NCBI RefSeq assembly: GCF_025141175.1
Contig: NZ_CP081155.1
Span: 1,269,001 to 1,333,000 of the forward strand
Length of the DNA: 64,000 nucleotides
Direction: 5' to 3'
Source of the DNA: Jannaschia sp. M317
GTDB lineage: Bacteria > Pseudomonadota > Alphaproteobacteria > Rhodobacterales > Rhodobacteraceae
Shown: positions 16,030-23,751 of the stretch, piece by piece
Layout of the letters: the number at the start of each line of letters is the position of its first letter
Position numbering within the stretch: the stretch's first letter is position 1
Notes under the pieces: model-generated
The model's database searches: none
Seen by the model: the letters and a program-made list of their open reading frames with translations, nothing else
What the model was told of the DNA's origin: nothing
Translations under genes and position numbers: made by a program

Positions 16030-17634
16030 ATGAATAGATTTTCTGAAGCACTCCGCGACTTTGAAGCTACAAATTCTGGTCCTGTTCGAGAGCGTGAAAT
16101 TTTACGTGTGGCTGGAATTTTGCCGAACTGCAAATTCGCTGATGTTCGAAAGCAGGTTTTGCTTTGGGCAAAAAAGAGAACACCATCTGAGTTGCCGCAG
16201 GATGCTTGGAACGGTGGTCCTGTCGAAGTCCTTTCCGGTGGTCGGAGTGTTCATATTGAAACTCTTGAGACATCAAGCGGCAATCTTTGGGCGTTTCGTA
16301 ACGATGATCCAGACAAGAACGTGCCTGGGCGCGTTTGGACCACTGAGGTAACTGTTGGCGGTGAAGAAAGTCAAGACTTGATGCTGAGTCTAAGGCAGAT
16401 GGTCTCAAGTAGTGAGGGTGAACTTCACATTGAACCTCATGTTCCGGGGCCTATCTTACAGATCGCTGAAAAGCTAGAATTCATTTCTGGTGGAGCGGCT
16501 GTCTCGAAATCACCGAAGAACATAAGAAATGAAAATGATCTGGCGAAGTTGCTTGACCTTATGGAGCGACCTCAGAGAACATTGCCTGTGATCATTGCTT
16601 CAGGCGACGAACGGGGAAGCGAACCGGAACAGCCGCTTATTGATATAGATTCAATTGCACGGGCGTGCTGCGGATTGGCTCACTGTTTTGTCTTGCCTGC
16701 CGAATTCACCTACGGCTTGAGCAATGCGTTTGGAAAAACTCGATCAGTCTTCCATGGCGGCGTCCGTATTTTTCTGCCGGGATTCTCAAGTCAATCTCGG
16801 CCATTAGATCATCGGCTGTTTGTCGGAGATTCGTTGAAAGACATTTCTGGAAGAGAGTTATGTGAAAGCTCGCTGAGGCAATTATCTGCCCGACTTAGTT
16901 TGAGCAAAACAAGACTTGGTCGTGAGATTGTCACTTTCTCCTCGGTGCGTAGCGCCGCTAGTCGGAAAGCCGTTACTGAACCCGTTTCCCCGATGGGAAT
17001 TGATGGAGGAGAAATTGCGGCAATTCGTACTCAGCTTGACGCCATGGAGAACGAACTTGTCGAGGCGAAAGCATGGGAAGAACAACTCACAAATCTTCAT
17101 GATGAAATGGAGGAGAGAGCACTTGCTGCTGAGGGGCAAGCTGCAAGCGCCGCGTTCAGAATTCAGCAACTGCAAAGTTTGTTCGAAGCCAAAGGCACGG
17201 ACCCTGATGAAGACGTCGAACTCCCGACATCTTGGAGTGAGATCGGCGATTGGATTGATGCCAGGCTGGCGGGAAGACTAGTTCTCGTCCCATCGGCGAG
17301 AAGGAGCCTCAAAAAGGCAAAGTTTGAAGATGTGAGTGCTGTCGCTCAAAGTCTACTTTGGCTTGCCTCCGATTGCCGAAAACGAAGAATTTCCGGGGGA
17401 GGCTCGGTGGGAGAAGAATCAATAATGGAAGGTGTGAGAAACGCTTCATGTGGCGGAGACACCTTTGATTTTGAACATCAAGGGCAAAAAATGAAAGCCG
17501 ATTGGCACGTCAAGAACGGCGGCAACACGCGTGATCCCAAAAGGTGCCTCCGGATCTATTACGGCTGGGATTCTAATTCGACCCAAATAGTGGTCGCGTC
17601 GTTGCCCGCGCATATAGAGACTGGTGCAAGCTAA
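16030..17634 (+). CDS. Unknown 534-residue protein, AT-rich and probably acquired
   Basis: Base composition is clearly more AT-rich than either neighbour, which suggests transfer. I recognise no catalytic motif. A conserved-looking block near residues ~205-260 has IARACCGLAHCFVLP and, later, SVFHGGVRIFLPGF. Residues ~326-384 form a likely coiled coil (EIAAIRTQLDAMENELVEAK and on). The last ~45 residues contain WHVKNGGNTRDPKRCLRIYYGW, then a beta-like TQIVVASLPAH. I associate this kind of layout with orphan genes of defence islands, but that is memory, not a match. The start has only a weak GGGA. It sits between pncB and arfB with no partner gene, followed at once by a REP-like repeat. Confidence 0.75.
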   Translation: MNRFSEALRDFEATNSGPVREREILRVAGILPNCKFADVRKQVLLWAKKRTPSELPQDAWNGGPVEVLSGGRSVHIETLETSSGNLWAFRNDDPDKNVPGRVWTTEVTVGGEESQDLMLSLRQMVSSSEGELHIEPHVPGPILQIAEKLEFISGGAAVSKSPKNIRNENDLAKLLDLMERPQRTLPVIIASGDERGSEPEQPLIDIDSIARACCGLAHCFVLPAEFTYGLSNAFGKTRSVFHGGVRIFLPGFSSQSRPLDHRLFVGDSLKDISGRELCESSLRQLSARLSLSKTRLGREIVTFSSVRSAASRKAVTEPVSPMGIDGGEIAAIRTQLDAMENELVEAKAWEEQLTNLHDEMEERALAAEGQAASAAFRIQQLQSLFEAKGTDPDEDVELPTSWSEIGDWIDARLAGRLVLVPSARRSLKKAKFEDVSAVAQSLLWLASDCRKRRISGGGSVGEESIMEGVRNASCGGDTFDFEHQGQKMKADWHVKNGGNTRDPKRCLRIYYGWDSNSTQIVVASLPAHIETGAS

Positions 17635-17640
17635 GCAAGC

Positions 17641-17708
17641 GTAGGGTGGGTGAAACCCACCATCACCGCCCGCATCAAACGCCGGACGGTGGGTTGCACC
17701 CACCCTAC
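17641..17708. repeat. REP-like double hairpin repeat
   Basis: The outer arms GTAGGGTGGGT and ACCCACCCTAC are exact inverses, and inner ACCCACC/GGTGGGT arms sit next to each of them, so the 68-bp unit can fold as one long hairpin or two short ones. Repeats beginning GTAGGGTGGGT are widespread dispersed elements in proteobacteria (from memory). The right edge overlaps the TAG stop codon of arfB (17705-17707). No second copy is seen in the window. Confidence 0.75.
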
Positions 17709-18124
17709 TCCTCCACCCCACCCCTAAGCGCCTTAACCTCCCCGCGCCGCTTCTTCGCCTCCACCCGTTTGCGCTTCTGGTTGAGCGACACCCGCGTCTT
17801 CACCCGGCGTTTCGGTTTCACCGCCGCCGCGCGCACCAGTTCCACCAGCCGGTCCCGGGCCACCGCGCGGTTGCGCGCCTGCGACCGTTCCTCGGACGCC
17901 TGGATCACCACGGCCCCCTCCTTCGTCCACCGCCTCCCCGCCAGCCGTTTCAGCCGCGCCTTCACCGGCCCCGGCAGGGACGGCGACCGCTCCGCCTCGA
18001 ACCGCAGCTCCACCGCGCTCGACACCTTGTTGACGTTCTGCCCGCCGGGCCCGCCCGCGCGGACGAACTGCTCGGTCAACTCCCAGTCCTGAATCTCGAT
18101 TTCTGGGGTCACGGAAAGCGGCAT
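17705..18124 (-). CDS. arfB: Peptidyl-tRNA hydrolase ArfB (ribosome rescue)
   Basis: ArfB frees stalled ribosomes by hydrolysing peptidyl-tRNA. The 139-residue protein has the catalytic GGQ in RAGGPGGQNVNKVSSAV and a basic C-terminal tail (VSLNQKRKRVEAKKRRGE) that enters the empty mRNA channel; there is no codon-recognition domain, so it is not a release factor. Its stop codon lies inside the REP-like repeat, so the last residues may have been set by that insertion. The ATG follows GAGG by six bases. Confidence 0.92.
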   Translation of the reverse strand: MPLSVTPEIEIQDWELTEQFVRAGGPGGQNVNKVSSAVELRFEAERSPSLPGPVKARLKRLAGRRWTKEGAVVIQASEERSQARNRAVARDRLVELVRAAAVKPKRRVKTRVSLNQKRKRVEAKKRRGEVKALRGGVEE

Positions 18125-18140
18125 GATGGCCTCGGATGAT

Positions 18141-18192
18141 TTTACCCCAAAACGTGAAACAGGGGCGCGGGGTTTCCCCCAATATGTGAAAG
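18141..18192. promoter_or_regulatory. Paired motif, CAAWAYGTGAAA x2 at 32-bp spacing
   Basis: TTTACCCCAAAACGTGAAAC (18141-18160) is followed by a second half-site, CCCCAATATGTGAAAG, whose matching base lies exactly 32 bp later. The same first half-site (22 identical bases) and a second one at the same 32-bp distance occur at 63043-63094 upstream of the Anbu gene. The spacing is three helical turns. Here it lies between the arfB start and the small transcription unit to its right. Function unknown; an operator for a shared regulator or a dispersed repeat are both possible. Confidence 0.5.
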
Positions 18193-18223
18193 AAGGCCGC
18201 CCCCGGCAACGGGAACGGCCTTC
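18185..18223 (-). terminator. Hairpin terminator of the small minus-strand unit
   Basis: GAAGGCCG (18192-18199) pairs with CGGCCTTC (18216-18223) around a GC-rich loop. On the minus strand the stem is followed by TTTC, a weak U tract. It would end the transcript carrying the 18-codon ORF, before the arfB start. Confidence 0.55.
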
Positions 18224-18360
18224 CGAAAGGTCAGGAGGTGGCGACGGTTAGACGCATCCACCCCGAAGGTTAACGGCCCAGGGGCTGCCCTAGACGCGGA
18301 CCTCCGAAGCTGTCCCGTTCGCATTCTCCAACATCTTTCTAGACACTGGGTCACCTCCTT
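18190..18360 (-). ncRNA. Candidate small RNA with 18-codon ORF and anti-SD segment
   Basis: On the minus strand, in order: a near-perfect Shine-Dalgarno AAAGGAGGTG (from 18361), an 18-codon ORF, then CACCTCCT (plus-strand 18233-18240), then the terminator-like hairpin. CACCTCCT is an exact complement of AGGAGGTG in the ribosome site (18352-18359), so the RNA can close on itself, or the free CCUCC could bind the ribosome sites of other messages as in alphaproteobacterial cuckoo-type RNAs. The motif ACCTTCGGGG occurs on both sides of the ORF. A CTTGAC hexamer at 18405-18410 could be a -35 box, but I see no convincing -10. It lies between yhhQ and arfB. Confidence 0.45.
18290..18346 (-). CDS. 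18-residue peptide with very strong ribosome binding site
   Basis: A GTG start at 18346 follows AAAGGAGGTG by five bases, an almost ideal Shine-Dalgarno. The frame reads MSRKMLENANGTASEVRV and stops at TAG. It is too short for a domain call. It may be a leader peptide, a small protein, or a ribosome-loading site within a small RNA. I do not recognise the sequence. Confidence 0.45.
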   Translation of the reverse strand: MSRKMLENANGTASEVRV

Positions 18361-18415
18361 TCAGTTGTTGCCGATACCCCGAAGGTGCCACGTATCTGGT
18401 ATGGGTCAAGACTTT

Positions 18416-19048
18416 TTACGCAACAGATTGTGCAAACTTCGCCGTGATGAGCCGGAACGGCACCAAAGCCAGCAGCGCGATGGACAGTTTCACTGCCCAA
18501 TCCGCCAGCGCCAGACCAACCCAGAGCGGCCCCACAACCGTCGCCTCCTGCGCCCAGGACACGTCGCCCCAAGTGATTGGAAACGCAAGGAAACCAGCGA
18601 AGGCGAGGGTGAAGAAAAGCGTGGTGTCGATCGCCGACCCGACGATCGAAGACGTCAGCGGCGCAACAAACCAGCGGCGATTGCGGAGCGCGGAAAACAC
18701 CCCCAGATCAACAAGTTGTGCGACAAGGAAGGCCGTGCCCGATGCCAGCGCGATGCGCAGCGTCACCAGAGGCCCGAACTCGCCCATGATCTGCGTGCCG
18801 ATCAGCGAACAGACAAGGCCGACACCGAACCCGGCGAGCACGACTTTGCGCGCTTTTTCAGCACCGTAGAGACGGTTGGTGACGTCGGTGACAAGAAAGG
18901 CCAGCGGGTAGGTAAAGGCCCCCCAGGTCAGCCAGCCGTCAGCGATGAGGAATTGAACGCCGATGTTGGAGGCGACGACGATGGCCCCCATGGCGAGGAT
19001 AGCAAGGATCATGATGTGGTCCGTTTTTGACATGGTGGTCGGAGACAT
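18416..19048 (-). CDS. yhhQ: Queuosine precursor transporter, YhhQ/VUT family
   Basis: The product of about 205-210 residues has six hydrophobic helices and the family sequences FTYPLAFLVTDVTNRLYG and SSIVGSAIDTTLFF. YhhQ-type proteins import the queuosine precursors preQ0/preQ1. Two ATGs (19048 and 19033) are possible, neither with a good site. It begins 25 bp after the stop of the FAD oxidase gene, so the two may be co-transcribed; both could serve modification of the tRNA wobble base, as does MnmD next door. Confidence 0.85.
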   Translation of the reverse strand: MSPTTMSKTDHIMILAILAMGAIVVASNIGVQFLIADGWLTWGAFTYPLAFLVTDVTNRLYGAEKARKVVLAGFGVGLVCSLIGTQIMGEFGPLVTLRIALASGTAFLVAQLVDLGVFSALRNRRWFVAPLTSSIVGSAIDTTLFFTLAFAGFLAFPITWGDVSWAQEATVVGPLWVGLALADWAVKLSIALLALVPFRLITAKFAQSVA

Positions 19049-19072
19049 GGCCCGATTGGGCAGGGGCGCGAC

Positions 19073-20122
19073 TTAGCCCCGAGCAGACCAGCGCGCAAGG
19101 GTGTCGGTGCGAAACGCCTCGGGGATCGTGTCGGACCCCGTCAGGACCAGGTCTGCCATCACCTCTGCCACTTTCGGCGCGACACCAAAGCCGATCTTGA
19201 AGCCGCCGTTGGCGATGAAATGTCCGGCGCGTCCGGGCCAGGCCCCCATCAGGGGCGCGCGGCTGCGGGCACGGGGGCGGACGCCGGCCCAACGGCGCAG
19301 GACGCGGCAACCCGCGAGCGTGGGAACAGCGGCCACGGCACGGGCCAGCACGGCGTCGAGCTGTGCGTCGGTGGCGGTCGGGTCGTCAAAGTCCCGCTCC
19401 GATGTGGATCCGATGGCCGTCGTCCCGTCCGCATGGGGCACGATGTGCAGCCCGTCGGCATAGAGCTGTGGCAGGTCGCGGCGGTCCAGGTCCAGCAGGA
19501 CCGCCTGTCCCTTGACGCCGTTTCCGGCGGCACGCCCCCGGTCGTCCTGCATCGAGGCCAGGCCTTGCCAGCCGGTGGCATGCAGAACCAGGCCCTCGGT
19601 CGTGCCGTCGACGACGATCTCTGACCCTTGGGCCCGGATTGCCGCCGCCAGGGCTGCGCAGGCGCGCGCGGGGTGAAGGCGGGCGCTGAGCGTGTCGCGG
19701 ATCACACGACCGGTGGGCGAGGGGGGGGACCAGTCGTCGGGCGCGTCGATCACGTCCCACAGGATCCCGGACGGCCAAAGCAACCGGGCCCCCGCCGCGC
19801 GGTCCTGCGCGCGCAGCAGGGCCGCGGCGTCGGGGATCGGTTGCAGCCGACCGCTGCGGGCATAGCCGGGGTCGCCGCCGCCGGCATCCGCCACGGCGCG
19901 CCACCAGTCCTCGGCCATCAGCAAACTGTCGAGTTGGAAGGCCTTCTTGTCGTTCCATTGCTCGGGCACGTGCGGGGCCAGGGCCCCGACGATGCCGCCG
20001 GACGATCCGGTCCCGACACCGGCAGGGTCGATCACGCGCACCCGCGCGCCGCGCCGGATCAGCGCCCAGGCGCAGGACAGACCGAAAGCACCCGCGCCCA
20101 GGACCGTTACGTCGATTGCCAA
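19073..20122 (-). CDS. FAD-dependent DAO-type oxidase, possible MnmC oxidase partner
   Basis: The 349-residue protein starts with a dinucleotide-binding motif, VTVLGAGAFGLSCAWAL, and ends with FIANGGFKIGFGVAP, the C-terminal FAD contact of D-amino-acid-oxidase-like enzymes. In E. coli MnmC a methyltransferase (like the divergent gene at 20151) is fused to such an oxidase, which removes the carboxymethyl group of cmnm5U34. Here the two are separate genes facing away from each other 28 bp apart, which makes an MnmC-oxidase role attractive. Glycine oxidase/ThiO or another amine oxidase is the alternative. Confidence 0.75.
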   Translation of the reverse strand: MAIDVTVLGAGAFGLSCAWALIRRGARVRVIDPAGVGTGSSGGIVGALAPHVPEQWNDKKAFQLDSLLMAEDWWRAVADAGGGDPGYARSGRLQPIPDAAALLRAQDRAAGARLLWPSGILWDVIDAPDDWSPPSPTGRVIRDTLSARLHPARACAALAAAIRAQGSEIVVDGTTEGLVLHATGWQGLASMQDDRGRAAGNGVKGQAVLLDLDRRDLPQLYADGLHIVPHADGTTAIGSTSERDFDDPTATDAQLDAVLARAVAAVPTLAGCRVLRRWAGVRPRARSRAPLMGAWPGRAGHFIANGGFKIGFGVAPKVAEVMADLVLTGSDTIPEAFRTDTLARWSARG

Positions 20123-20150
20123 ATCACCGGCCCTCCGCCATCACTCGCCC

Positions 20151-20825
20151 ATGGGCATAGGGCAGGACATCGCGAACGGAAAGCAGCCCCGGCTTGACTG
20201 GCGCGACGGTGTGCCGGTGGCCGAAGCGTTTGCCGATCCTTATTTCTCGCTCGCCGACGGTCTGGCCGAGACGGAGCATGTATTCCTGCGTGGCAACGGC
20301 ATGCCGGGGCGGCTGTGCGATGAGTTCCGGGTCGCAGAACTGGGATTTGGCACCGGCCTGAACGCCTTGGTGACGGCGCGGGCCTGGGATGGGCCGGGGC
20401 GCGTGGCCTTTACCTCGTTCGAGGCGTTTCCGATGGCGCGATCCGACATGGCGCGGGCGTTGGCGGCCTTTCCGGCGCTAGGCCCGCTGCGCGACGACCT
20501 GCTGGATCAATGGCCTGCTGCGCGGATGACCTTGGGCGCGCTGGATCTGACCGTGGTGACCGGCGACGCGCGTCAGACGTTGCCTGCGTGGACCGGTGCG
20601 GCCGATGCCTGGTATCTGGACGGCTTTTCGCCCGCGCGGAACCCGGAACTCTGGGGGTCGGACCTGATGGCAGAGGTTGCGCGCCACACGGCGCCTGGCG
20701 GGACCTTCGCGACCTATACGGCCGCGGGGCACGTGCGGCGGGCCTTGTCGGCAGCGGGCTTTGCGGTGGAACGGCAACCGGGCCACGGACGCAAACGACA
20801 CATGACCGTGGGGCGACTGCCGTGA
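20151..20825 (+). CDS. mnmD: MnmD-type tRNA U34 methyltransferase
   Basis: The 224-residue protein matches the stand-alone methyltransferase half of MnmC: DPYFSLADGLAETEHVFL at the N-terminus, the SAM site ELGFGTGLNAL, and YLDGFSPARNPELW followed by a TYTAAGHVRRAL block typical of MnmD. It methylates nm5U34 of tRNAs that read NNA/NNG codons. The ATG at 20151 lacks a clear ribosome site, but the upstream frame overlaps the oxidase promoter region and is not conserved. Its stop overlaps the GTG of the next gene. Confidence 0.88.
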   Translation: MGIGQDIANGKQPRLDWRDGVPVAEAFADPYFSLADGLAETEHVFLRGNGMPGRLCDEFRVAELGFGTGLNALVTARAWDGPGRVAFTSFEAFPMARSDMARALAAFPALGPLRDDLLDQWPAARMTLGALDLTVVTGDARQTLPAWTGAADAWYLDGFSPARNPELWGSDLMAEVARHTAPGGTFATYTAAGHVRRALSAAGFAVERQPGHGRKRHMTVGRLP

Positions 20826-21694
20826 AAGCAATGACCGGCGACCGCCTTGGCATCGCGTTGATGGTGGCCACTACGGCGGTCTTTGCGATGCAGGACGGGA
20901 TCTCGCGCCATCTGGCGGGGGAATACAACGTTCTGATGGTGGTGATGGTTCGCTACTGGTTCTTTGCCGCCTTCGTCGTGGCCATCGCGACCCGGCAGGC
21001 AGGCGGCGTGCGGGCGGCGGCGGCAACCACGCAGCCGGTTCTACAGGCGTTTCGCGGACTGCTTCTGGCCGCCGAAGTCTGTGTGATGGTCGGGGCCTTT
21101 CTGTTGCTGGGCCTGGTCGAAAGCCATGCGATCTTTGCCGCCTATCCCCTGATCGTCGCGGCCCTGTCGGGGCCGGTTCTGGGCGAACGGGTGGGGTGGC
21201 GCCGTTGGATGGCGATCGGGCTGGGGTTCATCGGCGTGCTGGTGATCCTGCAACCGGGGGCGGGGGTGTTTTCGCCCGCCGCACTGGTGCCGCTCACCTC
21301 GGCCTGTCTCTTTGCCTTGTACGGGCTGTTGACGCGGTTCGCCGCCCGGCGCGACAGCACGGCGACCAGTTTCTTCTGGACCGGCACCGTGGGGGCTGGC
21401 GCAATGACGCTGGTCGGCGTCTGGTATTGGGAGGCAATGACCGCGGCTGACTGGGGATGGATGGCGACGCTATGCGTGGCGGCGGCGCTGGGGCACTGGC
21501 TGCTGATCAAATGCTACGAAGTGGCGGAGGCCAGCGTGGTGCAGCCCTTTGCCTACCTGCAACTGGTCTTTGCCTCGATCCTGGGGGTCAGCCTGTTCGG
21601 AGAAACGATCCAGACCAACGTCGTGATCGGGGCGGGAATCGTCATGGCCGCCGGGCTGTTCACCCTGTGGCGGGCACGCCAGGCGGACCCCTAG
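20822..21694 (+). CDS. EamA/DMT-family permease
   Basis: The product of about 290 residues has ten hydrophobic helices in two EamA halves; the first half carries GLVESHAIFAAYPLIVAALSGPVLGERVGWRRW and the second PFAYLQLVFASILGVSLFGE, the usual repeated signature. It is a small-molecule exporter of unknown substrate. GTG 20822 overlaps the mnmD stop (GTGA); ATG 20831 is the alternative start. Its stop overlaps the stop of the convergent lipoprotein gene. Confidence 0.85.
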   Translation: MKAMTGDRLGIALMVATTAVFAMQDGISRHLAGEYNVLMVVMVRYWFFAAFVVAIATRQAGGVRAAAATTQPVLQAFRGLLLAAEVCVMVGAFLLLGLVESHAIFAAYPLIVAALSGPVLGERVGWRRWMAIGLGFIGVLVILQPGAGVFSPAALVPLTSACLFALYGLLTRFAARRDSTATSFFWTGTVGAGAMTLVGVWYWEAMTAADWGWMATLCVAAALGHWLLIKCYEVAEASVVQPFAYLQLVFASILGVSLFGETIQTNVVIGAGIVMAAGLFTLWRARQADP

Positions 21695-22041
21695 CGGCAG
21701 GCCCGTTCTGCCACGGCGACGAACCGCTTGTAGCGCTGCCAGAACGCCTCGTCCCCGCGATTGTCCGACTGGCGCGTTACCTGGGCCTGATGCGGTTCGC
21801 GGAAGAACTTGACCGCGCGCGACTGATCTCGGCCCGACAGCGTGGCGTCGGCCGCTGCCTGAACGCAGCCACACAGGGCCGTATCCGCCGCCCGACGATC
21901 CGCCCGCAGGCAGGCCGTCTGCATCGGGCCCGTCGCATAGGGCCGTGCATTGCTGGTGACGTCGCTGCCACGGCCACCGCCGCCACAGGCACCTAGCACC
22001 AGCAGGGCCGCCAGCGCACAAAGGGTCTTGATCGGGGTCAT
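21691..22041 (-). CDS. Small putative lipoprotein
   Basis: The 116-residue product has a signal peptide with a lipobox, LLVLGACGGGG, so it is probably anchored in the membrane by a lipidated cysteine at residue ~19. The mature part has three further cysteines (TACLRAD, ALCGCVQ, ERAC) that could form disulfides, and a charged QSRAVKFFREPHQAQ segment. Proteins like this are common in Rhodobacteraceae and are sometimes labelled arginine transporter, for which I see no evidence. Function unknown. Confidence 0.75.
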   Translation of the reverse strand: MTPIKTLCALAALLVLGACGGGGRGSDVTSNARPYATGPMQTACLRADRRAADTALCGCVQAAADATLSGRDQSRAVKFFREPHQAQVTRQSDNRGDEAFWQRYKRFVAVAERACR

Positions 22042-22139
22042 CTGCTCTGCCTCCGGTCATTATGTTTTGACCGCAGAATGCCAGAGGTGGCGGGCACTGG
22101 CAACGTCACCTCTGCGTTACCCGACCCGCAAAAGTCAGC

Positions 22140-22169
22140 GCGCGTGGCCCAATTGCAAGGGCCACGCGC
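22140..22169 (-). terminator. Hairpin terminator after rhlE
   Basis: GCGCGTGGCCC and GGGCCACGCGC form a perfect 11-bp stem with an eight-base loop. On the minus strand, a short TTTT follows nearby. It lies just downstream of the helicase stop codon. Confidence 0.6.
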
Positions 22170-22176
22170 AGCAAGG

Positions 22177-23460
22177 TCAGGCCGTCTTGCGCGGACGACG
22201 GCGACGGTTGCCGCCGCCACCGGCGGGCTTGGCCGCGCCTTGGGGGCGACCGCCGCCCCCGCCGCCACCACCACTGCGACGACGACCGCCGCCGCCGCCG
22301 CCACGCTTGGGCTTGGCCTCTTCCTGCGACGGGGCCCAGCGGCGACCGGTCGCCACGGGAATTTCGCGGCGAATGACCTTTTCGATGTCCTTCAGTTCCG
22401 ACATCTCGTCGGGCGCGCACAGCGTGATCGCGGCCCCTTCGCGCCCGGCGCGGGCCGTGCGGCCGATACGGTGCACATAGGTTTCGGGCACGTTGGGCAG
22501 GTCGAAGTTATAGACGTGCTTGACGACCGGGATGTCCAGGCCGCGCGCGGCCACATCGGTGGCGACCATCACGGGCGCGTCGCCCTTGGTGAACGCCTCC
22601 AACGCGCGGGTGCGCTGTCCCTGGCTGCGGTTGCCATGGACCGCGACGGCCTCGATGCCAGCCTTGGACAGCTGCTTGGCCAACCGGTCCGAGCCGTGCT
22701 TGGTGCGGGCAAAGACCAGCGCGGCCTCGCCCTCGTGCTGGCGCAGCAGTTCCATCAGCAGGGTTGGCTTTTCGGCCTTGGCGATGAAGTGGATCGACTG
22801 CTCGATCTTGTCGGCGGTCTGGCCCGAGGTCGCGACCTGCACCCGCGCGGGGTTTTGCAGATAGGTGGCGGCCAGGCTTTCCATATCCTTGGGCATGGTG
22901 GCCGAGAACAGCATCGTCTGGCGTTCGCTGGACAGCTTTGCCGCGATCTTCTTCAGGTCATGGATGAACCCCATGTCGAGCATCTGGTCCGCTTCGTCCA
23001 GCACCAGGAAATGCGTCGAATCGAGGCGCACCGCACCCCGGTCCATCAGGTCCAGCAGGCGGCCCGGCGTGGCGACCAGCAGGTCCACACCGCGTTCCAT
23101 CCGTTTGATCTGCGGGTTGATGCCCACACCGCCGACGACCTTGGCAACCCGCAGGTGGCTGCCTTTGATGAAACCGTCCAGGCTTTCGCCGATCTGGTTC
23201 ACCAGTTCGCGGGTAGGGGCCAGGATCAGGGCGCGGGTGGTGCGGGCGGCGGGGCGCAGCTCCTCGCTCAGCAGGTGCTGCACCAGCGGCAGGCCAAAGG
23301 CCGCCGTCTTGCCGGTGCCGGTCTGGGCCAGGCCCAGCACGTCGCGCCCGTTCAACGCATGCGGAATCGCCTGCTGCTGAATGGGGGTCGGGTCCTTGAT
23401 GCCCATGTCGGTCAGGGCAGTGATGAGTCGGGGCTTCAGCCCCAGCATGTCGAAATCCAT
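22177..23460 (-). CDS. rhlE: DEAD-box RNA helicase, RhlE type
   Basis: The 427-residue protein has all helicase motifs in order: Q motif with PTPIQQQAIP, motif I AQTGTGKT, Ia PTRELVNQI, GG, TPGRLLDL, motif II DEAD, motif III SAT, and IV-VI including VATDVAARGLDIP and HRIGRTARAG. The core ends near residue 370; the remaining tail is arginine/glycine-rich (GGGGGGRRRSGGGG...), a non-specific RNA-binding tail. It unwinds RNA in ribosome assembly or cold adaptation. The start follows AGGA by six bases. The 291-bp region upstream (23461-23751), shared with the divergent TPR gene, holds GC-rich inverted repeats but nothing I can name. Confidence 0.93.
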   Translation of the reverse strand: MDFDMLGLKPRLITALTDMGIKDPTPIQQQAIPHALNGRDVLGLAQTGTGKTAAFGLPLVQHLLSEELRPAARTTRALILAPTRELVNQIGESLDGFIKGSHLRVAKVVGGVGINPQIKRMERGVDLLVATPGRLLDLMDRGAVRLDSTHFLVLDEADQMLDMGFIHDLKKIAAKLSSERQTMLFSATMPKDMESLAATYLQNPARVQVATSGQTADKIEQSIHFIAKAEKPTLLMELLRQHEGEAALVFARTKHGSDRLAKQLSKAGIEAVAVHGNRSQGQRTRALEAFTKGDAPVMVATDVAARGLDIPVVKHVYNFDLPNVPETYVHRIGRTARAGREGAAITLCAPDEMSELKDIEKVIRREIPVATGRRWAPSQEEAKPKRGGGGGGRRRSGGGGGGGGRPQGAAKPAGGGGNRRRRPRKTA

Positions 23461-23751
23461 AAATATTCCTGTCGCGCGCGCGGCGCGCGGTCTGGCACGC
23501 CTCCGGCGCGCGGTTGAGGGTCACGGGACCGGTTGTCCCGCGCCTCCCTGGCGTGATCCTTGGGAAAGCGTCCCGCCAATCGTGGGGATGCCCAATGGGG
23601 CACCCGGCTCACGCGGCCCGAAGGGCGGGGTTGAGCGCCATGTGGGGGATTGGGGCCGATATGTCAACGCCGCCCGAGGCCCGCAGCAAGCCAAGGCTCG
23701 CCCGATGGGCCGTTTGCGGCTAGGCTGGGTGCGACGACAAGGGGGGCCGAA

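Noticed and set aside
18190..18360. Minus-strand ORF 18142-18354 of 70 codons
   Set aside because: Its frame runs through the terminator-like hairpin and does not use the strong ribosome site, which instead fits the 18-codon ORF starting at 18346.
22078..23517. 479-codon plus-strand frame opposite rhlE
   Set aside because: The minus strand carries all DEAD-box motifs; the plus frame covers exactly the same DNA and ends in noise.
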